From Achromobacter agilis (lineage in GTDB: Bacteria; Pseudomonadota; Gammaproteobacteria; Burkholderiales; Burkholderiaceae_B), in contig NZ_UFQB01000010.1 of NCBI RefSeq assembly GCF_900496965.1, positions 124,001 through 188,000 of the forward strand: a DNA stretch of 64,000 nucleotides, read 5' to 3'. Below the pieces are notes generated by a model that ran no database searches, was not told the origin of the DNA, and saw nothing but the letters and a program-made list of their open reading frames with translations. The position numbers and the translations under genes are program-made. Position 1 is the stretch's first letter; each line of letters begins with the position of its first letter. Shown here piece after piece: positions 24,428 to 33,053 of this stretch.

Positions 24428-25828
24428 TCAGACCCGATATTCCACCGCGCAGTCGCGTCCGGCCCGCTTGGCCTGGTAGAGCGCGAAATCGGCGCGCCGC
24501 AGCACGTCCGACGCGCTCGCGTCGCCGTCCGCAAACCGTGCAATGCCGCCGCTGACCGAAAGCGCCACCGCTTCGCCGTCGATATCCACGGGATGCTGCC
24601 GCAGGCTCATGCGCAAGCGGGTGCAGATCGCATGCGCCACGTCCATGTCGGCATCGATGAGCAGCACGAGGAATTCTTCGCCCCCCAGCCGCCCGATCGA
24701 ATCGCCGTCCCGCACGCAGGCACGCAACTGGTCGCAGAAGTGCCGCAAGGCGGTATCGCCGCCCAGATGCCCGTAGCGGTCATTGACCTGCTTGAAGTAG
24801 TCCAGGTCCAACATCAGCGCCGTATTCAGGCCGCCCTCGCCGCGCCGGGCGCCGGCCAGCCGGTCCTCCACGCGTTTGAGGATCTCCGCGCGGTTCCAGC
24901 AGCCCGTCAGGCTGTCGACCCGCGCCATGCGCGCCAGCGCCGCTTCCGTGCGCCGGCTTTCCGTCATGTCCATGCCGATGTTGACCACCATGCCGTCAGG
25001 CAGGCGGACGTTCGACCACAGCACCGCGAGCCGCTCTCCGGAGCGCGTGCACGGATGCCATTCGCGGAATGCGCGGCTCGGCTGCGGCCCGACGCTATCG
25101 ATCACTTGCGCCCGGATATGCGGGTCCGGATAGAACAGCGCCAGCGGGTCCTGGTATGCCTTGACCTCGGCCTCCGACCATCCGAAGCGCCGCTCGCAGG
25201 CTTCGTTCCACAGCGTGCACTGGCCGCCGGGGCCGAACGCGTTGATCAGCACGGGCGCCGCCTGGAACAGGGCCTCGTATTGGGCCACCACGTCGCGCAG
25301 ATGCGTCAGTTCGCGCTTGCGCGCCATCGCCGGCAACACGGCGTGCTGGGCGAACGCGCCCAGCATGGCCAAGACATCGGCATAGGCCGATACGCTGGCC
25401 GGCGCTTGCTTAAAGGCAAAAGCGATATGGCCGCATACGGCTCCGTTCAGATCGCGAAGATTGCGCGCGACGCATGCGCGCACCCCCGCCTGGGCGATCC
25501 AGGGATGGTTCCCGGACATGCCATCCAGGCATTCGAATGACGCGCCGTCCGCCAGCCGGGATTGCAGAGCGGAGGCAGCGCCCTCGGGGCCGGCCGGCGC
25601 GCCGGCGCGGCAACTCGTGCTGGCGATCAGGTCCGCGCTGCCATCGCTGTCCAGCCGCACCCAGGCATAGTCCGCTCCCATGTCCTCGACCGCGCGGCGA
25701 ACCAGCATCTCGAAATACCGGGCATCGGGCTCCACGCCCAGGATGCCGCTGGCAACGCTAAGGATACGGGCGTCTTCCGCAGGCAGCGCCTGGGCGCCGG
25801 CCGCATCATTGGACGATGAACTTCGCAT
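24428..25828 (-). CDS. Diguanylate cyclase with sensory GAF-like and PAS domains
   Basis: 466 residues from ATG 25828 (MRSSSSNDAAG). Residues about 15-180 look like a GAF-type sensor (RAVEDMGADYAWVRLDSDG...ACVARNLRDLNGAVCGHIAFAFKQA). A PAS domain lies at 190-300 (QYEALFQAAPVLINAFGPGGQCTLWN...GWSEAEVKAY). The GGDEF domain spans about 310-466 with DSLTGCWNR, DLDYFKQVNDRYGHLGGD and active site RLGGEEF; the I-site RDGD sits five residues before it, so product inhibition is expected. It makes c-di-GMP. It is cytoplasmic, with no membrane helix, and monocistronic. Confidence 0.92.
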   Translation of the reverse strand: MRSSSSNDAAGAQALPAEDARILSVASGILGVEPDARYFEMLVRRAVEDMGADYAWVRLDSDGSADLIASTSCRAGAPAGPEGAASALQSRLADGASFECLDGMSGNHPWIAQAGVRACVARNLRDLNGAVCGHIAFAFKQAPASVSAYADVLAMLGAFAQHAVLPAMARKRELTHLRDVVAQYEALFQAAPVLINAFGPGGQCTLWNEACERRFGWSEAEVKAYQDPLALFYPDPHIRAQVIDSVGPQPSRAFREWHPCTRSGERLAVLWSNVRLPDGMVVNIGMDMTESRRTEAALARMARVDSLTGCWNRAEILKRVEDRLAGARRGEGGLNTALMLDLDYFKQVNDRYGHLGGDTALRHFCDQLRACVRDGDSIGRLGGEEFLVLLIDADMDVAHAICTRLRMSLRQHPVDIDGEAVALSVSGGIARFADGDASASDVLRRADFALYQAKRAGRDCAVEYRV

Positions 25829-26002
25829 GGCTCTGCAATCGATGGAAGGGCGGCGGACCTGCCTGCCCGCCTTGCGCGCCGCACAGCCCATGGCGGCGGC
25901 AATGCCGGAGCGTCCGGCTCGGACTCGCGGCCAGTATACGTGCGATGCCGGATCGCAACTGCCAAGAATCGTCAACGTCCGCCAGACGGCGGACCGCCGG
26001 CC

Positions 26003-26824
26003 CTACCAGGGGAAATCGATCAGGTCACCGTACAAACTGCGCAGTTTGGCCTTGACCTCGGGCGACTGCTGGTAGATCGAGATGAACTTCAGCAGGCGCG
26101 GATCCTGGGCGCCCGCGGGCGTGGCCACCCAGCGGATGGCGTAGCGGCGCACGTTGACCGGATCGGTGTTGTCGAACGCCAGGCCGTCCTTTTCGTTGAT
26201 GCCCGCCTGCTTGGCGAACGTCGTATAGGTGACCGACGCTGTCACGTCGTCGAAGGTGCGCGCCGACTGCGAGCCTTCGATCTGCACGAACTTTAGCTTC
26301 TTGGGATTCGACACCACGTCTTCCAGCGTAGCCCGGTGGGTCACGCCCGGCTTCAGCTGGATCAGGCCGATGGACTCCAGCAGCAGCAAGGCCCGGCCGG
26401 TGTTGACCGGATCGTTGGGCACCGCGATCGTCGCGCCGTCCGGCACCGGATCGCCCTTCTTGAGCTTCTTGGAGAACAGGCCGATCGTGGTGGAATACCC
26501 ATAGGCGATCGGCACCAGATTGGCGCCGCGGCGCTGGTTGAACAACTGCAGAAAGGGTTCGTGCTGGAAGAAGTTGGCGTCCACCGACCCATCGGCCACC
26601 GCGATATTCGGCAGCACCCAGTCGTTGAACTCCACCAGCTCGACATTCAGCCCTTCTTTCTTCGCCTGGGCAATCGCCAGCTCGGTGGCCGCGTTCGCCA
26701 CACTGGCGATCACGCCGATCCGCAACGGCTTGGCCTGCGCCATCGCGCTCGTTCCGCAGGCCAGTCCCAGCGCGGCAATGGCCGCGCCGCGGATCAATGT
26801 CGAAAACAGTCGTCGCAAGAGCAT
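26003..26824 (-). CDS. MetQ/NlpA-type ABC substrate-binding protein
   Basis: 273 residues from ATG 26824 (ATG 26833 adds three). Signal peptide residues 1-30 ([30 protein letters not shown]). A Cys occurs at position 23, but the box (GLAC) is poor, so signal peptidase I cleavage after AQA is likelier than lipidation. The mature protein carries the family pattern [58 protein letters not shown] (first 20: [20 protein letters not shown]), then [20 protein letters not shown]. Relatives bind methionine or other amino acids. No permease or ATPase is nearby; it is divergent from the arginine catabolism operon, which hints at a basic amino acid. Confidence 0.87.
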   Translation of the reverse strand: MLLRRLFSTLIRGAAIAALGLACGTSAMAQAKPLRIGVIASVANAATELAIAQAKKEGLNVELVEFNDWVLPNIAVADGSVDANFFQHEPFLQLFNQRRGANLVPIAYGYSTTIGLFSKKLKKGDPVPDGATIAVPNDPVNTGRALLLLESIGLIQLKPGVTHRATLEDVVSNPKKLKFVQIEGSQSARTFDDVTASVTYTTFAKQAGINEKDGLAFDNTDPVNVRRYAIRWVATPAGAQDPRLLKFISIYQQSPEVKAKLRSLYGDLIDFPW

Positions 26825-26984
26825 GAAAACCATCCAGGTAGGAAAAACCGGGCGTCGCCCGGCGCAGCCGCTATTGTGCAGCAGGCGGCCTCCGCCGCCG
26901 GGAAAGGCCTTTGTCACGCAATGGCAATCCCGCCGCCCGGCCAGCGGCGCTAAGATGGCATCAGTACGTCCTCGGGAGACGCCA

Positions 26985-28211
26985 ATGAGCGCCGTATTGA
27001 CTTCCCCGTCCGCCGCCAGCCACCGCGACCAGGTGGAAGACCAGCTGGGCGCGCACAATTACCATCCGCTGGACGTGGTGATCGCCCGCGGCAGCGGCGT
27101 GTGGCTCTACGACGTGGACGGCCGCAAGTACCTGGACTGCCTGTCGGCATACTCGGCCGTCAATCAGGGGCACTGCCACCCGGCCATCCTGGCCGCCATG
27201 GCCGAACAGGCGCAGAAGCTCACGCTGACCTCGCGCGCCTTCCGCCACGACCAGATGGCCCCGTTCTACGAAGACCTGGCCCGCCTGACCGGCGCGCACA
27301 AGATCCTCCCCATGAACAGCGGCGCCGAAGCCGTCGAGACCGCCATCAAGGCCGTGCGCAAATGGGGCTACGAGGTGCGCGGCGTGCCCCTCGACCAGGC
27401 AGAGATCATCGTCTGCGCCAACAACTTCCATGGGCGCACCCTGGGCATCGTCGGCTTCTCCACCGACCCGGACGCCTATGGCCATTACGGGCCCTTCGCC
27501 CCGGGCTTCAAGGTCGTCCCTTTCGGCGACTACGAGGCCTTCGACGCGGCGATCACGCCCAATACCGTCGCCTTCCTGGTCGAGCCCATCCAGGGCGAGG
27601 CCGGCGTCGTCCTCCCGCCCGCCGGCTACTTCACCCGCGTGCGGCAGCGCTGCACGGAACGGGGCATTACCTTGATCCTGGACGAAATCCAGACCGGGCT
27701 GGGACGCACCGGCAGGTTGCTGGCCGAAGAGCACGAAGGCATCGAAGCCGACGTCACCCTGATCGGCAAGGCGCTCTCCGGCGGCTTCTATCCCGTATCC
27801 GCGGTGCTGTCCAACGCCGACGTGCTGGGTGTGTTCCAGCCGGGCCAGCATGGCAGCACATTCGGCGGCAATCCGCTGGCCTGCGCCATCGCCCGCGCCG
27901 CGCTGCGCGTGCTAACCGAAGAAGGCATGATCGAAAACGCGGCGGCCATGGGGCAATATTTCCTCGAACGCCTGCGTGCGCTGCCCGGCCCCGTGCGCGA
28001 GGTGCGCGGCCGCGGCCTGATGCTGGCCGTGGAACTGGAACCCGACGCGGGCGGCGCCCGCCTGTGGTGCGAACGCCTGCAGACGCGCGGCATGCTGGTC
28101 AAAGACACGCATGGCCATACCCTGCGCCTCTCCCCGCCCCTGATCGTGACGCGCGAGCAGATCGATTGGGCCTGCGACCAGCTTGCCGCGGTACTATCCG
28201 CCGCTCGATGA
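26985..28211 (+). CDS. rocD: Ornithine-oxo-acid transaminase
   Basis: 408 residues, class III PLP aminotransferase. Moves the delta-amino group of ornithine to 2-oxoglutarate, giving glutamate-semialdehyde/P5C. Features: [42 protein letters not shown] (PLP phosphate), [39 protein letters not shown] and PLP Lys in [17 protein letters not shown]. The [11 protein letters not shown] segment is diagnostic of ornithine rather than acetylornithine aminotransferases. ATG 26985 has GGGAG six bases upstream. The next gene, arginase, begins 25 bp after its stop, so the two form an arginine-to-P5C operon; proC lies 20 kb away. Confidence 0.92.
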   Translation: MSAVLTSPSAASHRDQVEDQLGAHNYHPLDVVIARGSGVWLYDVDGRKYLDCLSAYSAVNQGHCHPAILAAMAEQAQKLTLTSRAFRHDQMAPFYEDLARLTGAHKILPMNSGAEAVETAIKAVRKWGYEVRGVPLDQAEIIVCANNFHGRTLGIVGFSTDPDAYGHYGPFAPGFKVVPFGDYEAFDAAITPNTVAFLVEPIQGEAGVVLPPAGYFTRVRQRCTERGITLILDEIQTGLGRTGRLLAEEHEGIEADVTLIGKALSGGFYPVSAVLSNADVLGVFQPGQHGSTFGGNPLACAIARAALRVLTEEGMIENAAAMGQYFLERLRALPGPVREVRGRGLMLAVELEPDAGGARLWCERLQTRGMLVKDTHGHTLRLSPPLIVTREQIDWACDQLAAVLSAAR

Positions 28212-28236
28212 CGCCCTTCGCCCCGGAGCCCGCAAC

Positions 28237-29175
28237 TTGCAGAACACCGCCAAACTGCCCAACCTCATCACCCTCATCGGCGCGCCCACCGACATCGGCG
28301 CCGGCGCCCGCGGCGCCTCCATGGGCCCGGAAGCCCTGCGCGTCGCCGACCTGGGGCCCGTTATCGAAGCCCAGGGCTTCCAGGTGGCCGACCGCGGCAA
28401 CCTGTACGGCCCCGCCAATCCCTGGCTGCCGCCAGTGGACGGCTACCGCCACCTGGACGAGGTCGCGGCCTGGAATCGCGCGGTGCACGATGCCGTCTAC
28501 GGCGAACTGCGCCAAGGCAACCTGCCCATCCTGCTCGGCGGCGACCACTGCCTGGGCATCGGGTCCATCAGCGCCGTAGCGCGCCACTGCCGCGAGGCGG
28601 GCAAGGCGCTGCGCGTGCTGTGGCTGGACGCCCACGCGGATTTCAATACCAATGCCTTGACGCCCACCGGCAACATCCACGGCATGCCCGTCGCCTGCCT
28701 GTGCGGCTATGGGCCGGCGCAGATCACTGGCCTGTCCGGCCAGACGCCCGACATCGAACCGGGCTGGGTGCGGCAGATCGGCATCCGCAGTGTGGACCAG
28801 GGCGAGAAGCGGCTGGTCCACGAAGCCGGCCTGGAAGTCTTCGATATGCGCTACCTGGACGAAATGGGCATGCGCGCCACCATGGAGGCCGCGCTGTCGG
28901 GCTTGGACGCCGACACGCACCTGCACGTGAGCTTCGACGTGGACTTCCTGGATCCCGAGATCGCGCCGGGCGTGGGCACCACGGTGCCCGGCGGCCCCAC
29001 CTACCGCGAAGCCCAGCTCTGCATGGAGATGATCGCCGACACGGGCCTCATGCGATCGCTGGACGTCGTGGAACTGAACCCCGCCTTCGACGTGCGCAAC
29101 AAAACGGCGGAACTGGCCGTGGATCTCATCGAAAGCCTGTTCGGCAAGTCCACCCTGATGCGGCGCGGCGCCTGA
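28237..29175 (+). CDS. rocF: Arginase
   Basis: 312 residues from TTG 28237, with GGAG at 28225-28228; an earlier in-frame TTG (28183) would overlap rocD and has no support. Cleaves arginine to ornithine and urea. Manganese ligands are all visible: GGDH (first His; most family members read GGDHS, here GGDHC), DAHADFNT (Asp, His, Asp) and SFDVDFLDP (two Asp). HGMPVACLCG and the C-terminal VVELNPAFDVRNKTAELAVDLIESL complete the fold. It supplies ornithine to the upstream transaminase. It converges with the IclR gene 28 bp away. Confidence 0.93.
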   Translation: MQNTAKLPNLITLIGAPTDIGAGARGASMGPEALRVADLGPVIEAQGFQVADRGNLYGPANPWLPPVDGYRHLDEVAAWNRAVHDAVYGELRQGNLPILLGGDHCLGIGSISAVARHCREAGKALRVLWLDAHADFNTNALTPTGNIHGMPVACLCGYGPAQITGLSGQTPDIEPGWVRQIGIRSVDQGEKRLVHEAGLEVFDMRYLDEMGMRATMEAALSGLDADTHLHVSFDVDFLDPEIAPGVGTTVPGGPTYREAQLCMEMIADTGLMRSLDVVELNPAFDVRNKTAELAVDLIESLFGKSTLMRRGA

Positions 29176-29203
29176 ACCGGCGCCCATAGGCGGCGCAATC
29201 CGG

Positions 29204-29944
29204 CTAGGTCTCCCGCTCCTGGCGGATCGCCTGCGCCGCCGCCGCCAGGCGGCGCACGTGCTCCTCGCGCCGCGCCTCCATGCGCGGCGTCGGCCCGGCC
29301 ATGCACAATGCGTACCACTCCCCGCCCAGGTCCAGCGCCACCGCCAGCCCGGTCAGATCGGCGACGCTCTCGCCCACGTTTTCGGCCCATCCTCTTTCCG
29401 CCACACGCTCGACCTCGGCCAGCAGCGCCTGGCGGGTCACCAGCGTACGGTCCGTGTAGCGCGTGTATTCGGCCGGCGCCAGCGCGCTCTCGCGTTCGGC
29501 CGGCGACAGGCGCGCCAGGATGGCCTTGGCCACGGCGCTCGTGTGCAAGGGCCGGCGGGCGCCGGGCCTTGCGGCATAGCGTACCGGCTGCGTGGCCTCC
29601 ACCACGTCCAGGTAGAGCACGTCGCCATCCTGGATCTTGGCCAGCATGACCGTCTCGTCGGCCGCGTCGCGCAAGGCGACCAGTTGCGGGCGGACCTGCT
29701 CCAGCCTGGGATCGCCCGTGAGGATCTGCGCGCTCAGGGCATGCAGCTTGGCGGTCGGGTAATAGCCGCCGCGGCGGCGCACCTCGTACAGGTAGCCGCG
29801 CGCCACCAGCGTGCGCGCCAGCGCCAGGCAGCTGGACATCGGCGCGCCCAGGCCTTGCGCCAGCTCGGTCAGCGGCAGCGGCCGCCGCACCTGGGCGAAC
29901 AGTTCGATCAGTTCCAGCGTGCGCGCGACGAGCTTCACTTCCAT
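29204..29944 (-). CDS. IclR family regulator
   Basis: 246 residues from ATG 29944, which has AGGTGG six bases upstream; a GTG three codons earlier is possible. Winged helix at residues 1-65 (LVARTLELIELFAQVRRPLPLTELAQGLGAPMSSCLALARTL); the effector domain has PTAKLHALSAQILTGDP, DETVMLAKIQDGDVLYLDVVEA and GWAENVGESVADLTGLAVAL. It is divergent from the Liv-type binding-protein gene at 30181, with a palindrome placed inside a candidate sigma70 spacer between them, and probably controls that gene and the downstream alcohol dehydrogenase. Confidence 0.91.
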   Translation of the reverse strand: MEVKLVARTLELIELFAQVRRPLPLTELAQGLGAPMSSCLALARTLVARGYLYEVRRRGGYYPTAKLHALSAQILTGDPRLEQVRPQLVALRDAADETVMLAKIQDGDVLYLDVVEATQPVRYAARPGARRPLHTSAVAKAILARLSPAERESALAPAEYTRYTDRTLVTRQALLAEVERVAERGWAENVGESVADLTGLAVALDLGGEWYALCMAGPTPRMEARREEHVRRLAAAAQAIRQERET

Positions 29945-30020
29945 GAGGGCCACCTATGTCCTGGTTCCCGGGCCGGACCGGGGCCTTCCCGCGCCGGCCG
30001 GCACTGGGTAATCCACTATG

Positions 30021-30049
30021 TTGACTTTCCCTGTATGGGAACATAAATT
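30021..30049 (+). promoter_or_regulatory. Candidate sigma70 promoter with operator palindrome in spacer
   Basis: TTGACT (30021-30026) and TAAATT (30044-30049) are separated by 17 bp. The spacer contains the palindrome TTCCC-TGTAT-GGGAA (30027-30041). A second inverted repeat, ATTTCTA-N9-TAGAAAT (30061-30083), lies just downstream, where it could block transcription. The layout suits control of the 30181 gene by the divergent IclR protein. Confidence 0.5.
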
Positions 30050-30180
30050 CTTGCACAGGAATTTCTATTCACCAACTAGAAATACCTTTCAGCCGGCTGG
30101 AGAACCGGCGGCCAGGCCAGATACCCCGCGTCAAACGACTATCGACAATTCGGCCCGCGCACGGGCTGGGAGACAAGCAG

Positions 30181-31392
30181 ATGCGTATCAAACCCCTGTT
30201 GGCGGCGCTGGCTGCCGCCCTGGCCGCCACGGCGGCCCATGCCCAATCCGACGTGGTCCGTCTGGGCGTATCCAACGACCGCTCCGGCATCTACTCGGAC
30301 CTGGGCGGGCTGGGTTCCGAAATGGCGGTCCGCATGGCCGTCGAGGACTTCGGCGGCAAGGTCGCCGGCAAGACCGTCGAGGTCGTGGGCGCCGACAACC
30401 AGAACAAGGCCGATGTGGCGTCCGCGCTGGTGCGCCGCTGGTTCGATACGCAGAATCTCGTGGCGGTGGTGGACGGCGGGGCCAGCTCGGCCGGCCTGGC
30501 CGCGCAGGGCGTGGCCCGCGAGAAAGGCGGCACCGCGCTGATCAGCGGCGGCTTCGCCGGCGACTTCAGCGGCAAGCAATGCAGCAACCTCAGCACCCAG
30601 TGGGCCCCCGACACCTACGCGCTGGCGAACGCGGTGGTCAAGAGCGTCGTCGAAGGCGGCGGCAAGTCCTGGTACTTCATCACCACCGACTACGTGTTCG
30701 GCAAGTCGCTGGAAGGCAACGCCACGCGCTTTGTGCAAAACGCGGGCGGCACCGTGCTGGGCAGCACGCGCCATCCCCTGGGCGCCATGGACTTCGCCTC
30801 TTTCCTGGTACAGGCGCAATCGTCCAAGGCCGACGTCGTGGGCCTGGCCAGCGCCGGCGGCGACCTGGTCAATCTCATCAAGCAGGCCCAGGAGTTCGGC
30901 CTGACGGGCGGCAAGCAGCGCATGCTGACCTTCCTGACCTTCATCAACGACGTCCAGGCAATGGGCCTGCCCGTCGCCCAGGGGCTGACTTTCCCCACCG
31001 GCTTCTACTGGGACGCCGACGACGACACCCGGGCCTGGACGCAGCGCTGGCAGAAGAAAATGGGCGTAACCCGCGCCCCGTCCATCGTGCAGGCGCTGAG
31101 CTATGTCGCCACCACCCACTACCTGCAGGCCGCGCAGGCGGTGGGCTCATTCGAGGGCGCCGCCGTCAACCAGAAGATGCGCGAGTTGCCCATCACCACC
31201 AAACTGATCAAGAATGCCCGGGTGCGCCCGGAAGACGGCCGCATCATCATGGATCTGTATCTGGTCGAAGTGAAGAAACCCGCCGAATCCAAGTATCCCG
31301 GCGACTTCTACCGCATCCTGTCCACGGTGCCTGGCGAAAAGGTCTTCGTTTCCCTGGCGGACAGCGAGTGCCCGACCGTAAAGAAGCAATGA
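30181..31392 (+). CDS. Liv-type ABC substrate-binding protein (orphan)
   Basis: 403 residues. The signal peptide ends at AHAQ (residues 1-21). Type I periplasmic binding fold: VRLGVSNDRSGIYSDLGGLGSEMAVRMAVEDFGG (start VRLGVSNDRSGIYSDLGGLG), VVGADNQNKADVASALVRRW, KSWYFITTDYVFGKSLEGN, DVVGLASAGGDLVNLIKQA. It differs clearly from the two LivK paralogues at 46.5 and 56.4 kb. No permease or ATPase is nearby. It is followed after 79 bp by a zinc alcohol dehydrogenase and controlled from a divergent IclR, suggesting uptake of an alcohol- or aromatic-derived carboxylate. Confidence 0.9.
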   Translation: MRIKPLLAALAAALAATAAHAQSDVVRLGVSNDRSGIYSDLGGLGSEMAVRMAVEDFGGKVAGKTVEVVGADNQNKADVASALVRRWFDTQNLVAVVDGGASSAGLAAQGVAREKGGTALISGGFAGDFSGKQCSNLSTQWAPDTYALANAVVKSVVEGGGKSWYFITTDYVFGKSLEGNATRFVQNAGGTVLGSTRHPLGAMDFASFLVQAQSSKADVVGLASAGGDLVNLIKQAQEFGLTGGKQRMLTFLTFINDVQAMGLPVAQGLTFPTGFYWDADDDTRAWTQRWQKKMGVTRAPSIVQALSYVATTHYLQAAQAVGSFEGAAVNQKMRELPITTKLIKNARVRPEDGRIIMDLYLVEVKKPAESKYPGDFYRILSTVPGEKVFVSLADSECPTVKKQ

Positions 31393-31471
31393 AGTAATGC
31401 CCTGCCGGCGCCGCGCGCCGCTATGCGTAGCGGCGGTCCGGCAGGAACGACACGTCAAAAGGAGACAACCC

Positions 31472-32530
31472 ATGAAGTGCTATTGCGTCGTGAACTTCCG
31501 CGAGCCCCTGCAGGAAATGAATCAGCCCACGCCCACGCCGCAAGGGTCGCAGGTGCTGCTGAAGGTCCGCGCGGCTGGCGTTTGCCACAGCGATATCCAC
31601 TTGTGGGAAGGCGGCTACGACCTGGGCCAGGGCCGCACCTTGTCCCTGAAAGACCGCGGGGTTTCGCTGCCGCTGACCATGGGCCACGAAACCGTCGGCG
31701 CCGTGGTGTCGGCCGGCCCTGACGCGCAAGGCCTGGCGCCGGACCGCAACTACCTGGTCTATCCCTGGATCGGTTGCGGCAATTGCCCGTCCTGCCTTGC
31801 TGGAATGGAAAATCATTGCGCCGCTCCTGCCTGCCTGGGCGTGCACCGCGCCGGCGGCTACGCCGACCACATCCTGGTGCCGCACCCGCGCTACCTGATC
31901 GACATCGGCGACCTGGAACCGGCGCAGATCGCGCCGTACGCCTGCTCCGGCCTCACCACCTATTCCGCCCTGAAGAAGATCGGCGCTGACATCTACCGCG
32001 AACATCCGGTCGTCATCTTCGGCGCGGGCGGCCTGGGCCTGATGAGCCTCACGCTGATCAAGGCGCTGGGCGGCGCCGGCGCCATCGTCGTCGACATCGA
32101 CCCGGCCAAGCGCCAGGCCGCGCTGGAAGCCGGCGCGCTGGCCGCGATCGACGGGGCCGCGCCCGATGCCGCCCAGCAGATCATCAAGGCCGCGGGCGGC
32201 AAGCCCGTGCAGGCCGCGATCGACCTGGTGGGCGCGCCCGCCACCACCTCGCTGGCCTTCGACTTCCTGACCAAGGGCGGCAAGCTGATCATCGTGGGCC
32301 TGTTCGGCGGGGCTTCGTCATGGCCGATCGCGCTGATCCCCATGAAGGCCATGTCCATTATCGGCAGCTACGTGGGCAACCTGGCCGAACTGCAGGAACT
32401 GATGGAACTGGTGCGCACCGGCAAGGTGCCGCCCATCCCCGTGCACCGCTACGCCCTCGCCGAGGCCGACAGCGTGCTCGCGTCCCTGCGGGCAGGCAAG
32501 GTGGTGGGGCGGGCGGTGTTGACAGCGTAA
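31472..32530 (+). CDS. Zinc-dependent alcohol dehydrogenase
   Basis: 352 residues, medium-chain dehydrogenase family. Catalytic zinc ligands are in GVCHSD (Cys), GHETVG (His, Glu) and YACSGLT; structural zinc cysteines are CGNCPSCLAGMENHC. The Rossmann motif is VVIFGAGGLGLMSL with D in VVDID, indicating NAD preference. AAAAGGAG stands seven bases before ATG 31472. The last codons (VLTA then TAA) are read from a partly eroded copy of the palindromic repeat that continues downstream (TGTTGACA at 32517-32524). Substrate unknown; the IclR/SBP context suggests an alcohol or hydroxy-aromatic substrate. Confidence 0.9.
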   Translation: MKCYCVVNFREPLQEMNQPTPTPQGSQVLLKVRAAGVCHSDIHLWEGGYDLGQGRTLSLKDRGVSLPLTMGHETVGAVVSAGPDAQGLAPDRNYLVYPWIGCGNCPSCLAGMENHCAAPACLGVHRAGGYADHILVPHPRYLIDIGDLEPAQIAPYACSGLTTYSALKKIGADIYREHPVVIFGAGGLGLMSLTLIKALGGAGAIVVDIDPAKRQAALEAGALAAIDGAAPDAAQQIIKAAGGKPVQAAIDLVGAPATTSLAFDFLTKGGKLIIVGLFGGASSWPIALIPMKAMSIIGSYVGNLAELQELMELVRTGKVPPIPVHRYALAEADSVLASLRAGKVVGRAVLTA

Positions 32531-33053
32531 CCCTTCCGGGTGTCTGACAGCGTAACCCTTCCGCGTGTCTGACACCCTTACGAGATAGTCTGTGTGCCGC
32601 ACTGATGGTCCCGGGTGTCTGACACCGGCCGTATCTTCACGACCGTTCCAAACAGCGTTACCCCTCCCAGTGTCTGACACCCTTACGCGATGACCTGTGC
32701 GCTACACCGGTGGTCCCGGGTGTCTGACACCGGCCGTATCTTCACGACCGTTCCAAACAGCGTAACCCTCCTAGTGTCTGACACCCTTACGAGACGACCT
32801 GTGCGCTACACCGGTGGTCCCGGGTGTCTGACACCGGCCGTATCTTTACGACCGTTCCAAACGAGATAGCTTTGGAATCTAAGCATTTCTCCCTGGCGTG
32901 TCAGACATCGGCTGTATCTTGACGGCCGTTCCAAAGTCAGCCGGTGTCTGACACCCGGGACCACCGGTGCAGCGCACAGGTCATCGCGTACGGGTGTCAG
33001 ACACGCAGAAGGGTTACGCTGTCAGACACGCAGAAGGGTTACGCTGTCAGACA
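32517..33053. repeat. Palindromic repeat array (TGTCTGACA family)
   Basis: Twelve copies of the 9-bp palindrome TGTC(T/A)GACA start at 32541, 32566, 32616, 32671, 32721, 32775, 32825, 32899, 32945, 32995, 33020 and 33045, plus an eroded copy at 32517. Three spacings recur: 25 bp at both edges, 50 bp within modules, and 104-105 bp between tandem modules. The left two thirds read in one direction; 32943-33053 is an inverted copy. Conserved filler includes CCCTTACG after a palindrome and GGTCCCGGG before the next, and CGACCGTTCCAAA between modules. It fills the whole gap between two convergent genes. It resembles REP/BIME elements in organisation. Confidence 0.9.

Noticed and set aside
32541-33053. 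CRISPR array
   Set aside because: The repeated word is only 9-11 bp and palindromic, the spacers are themselves repeats, spacing takes three values, orientation flips, and no cas genes are present.
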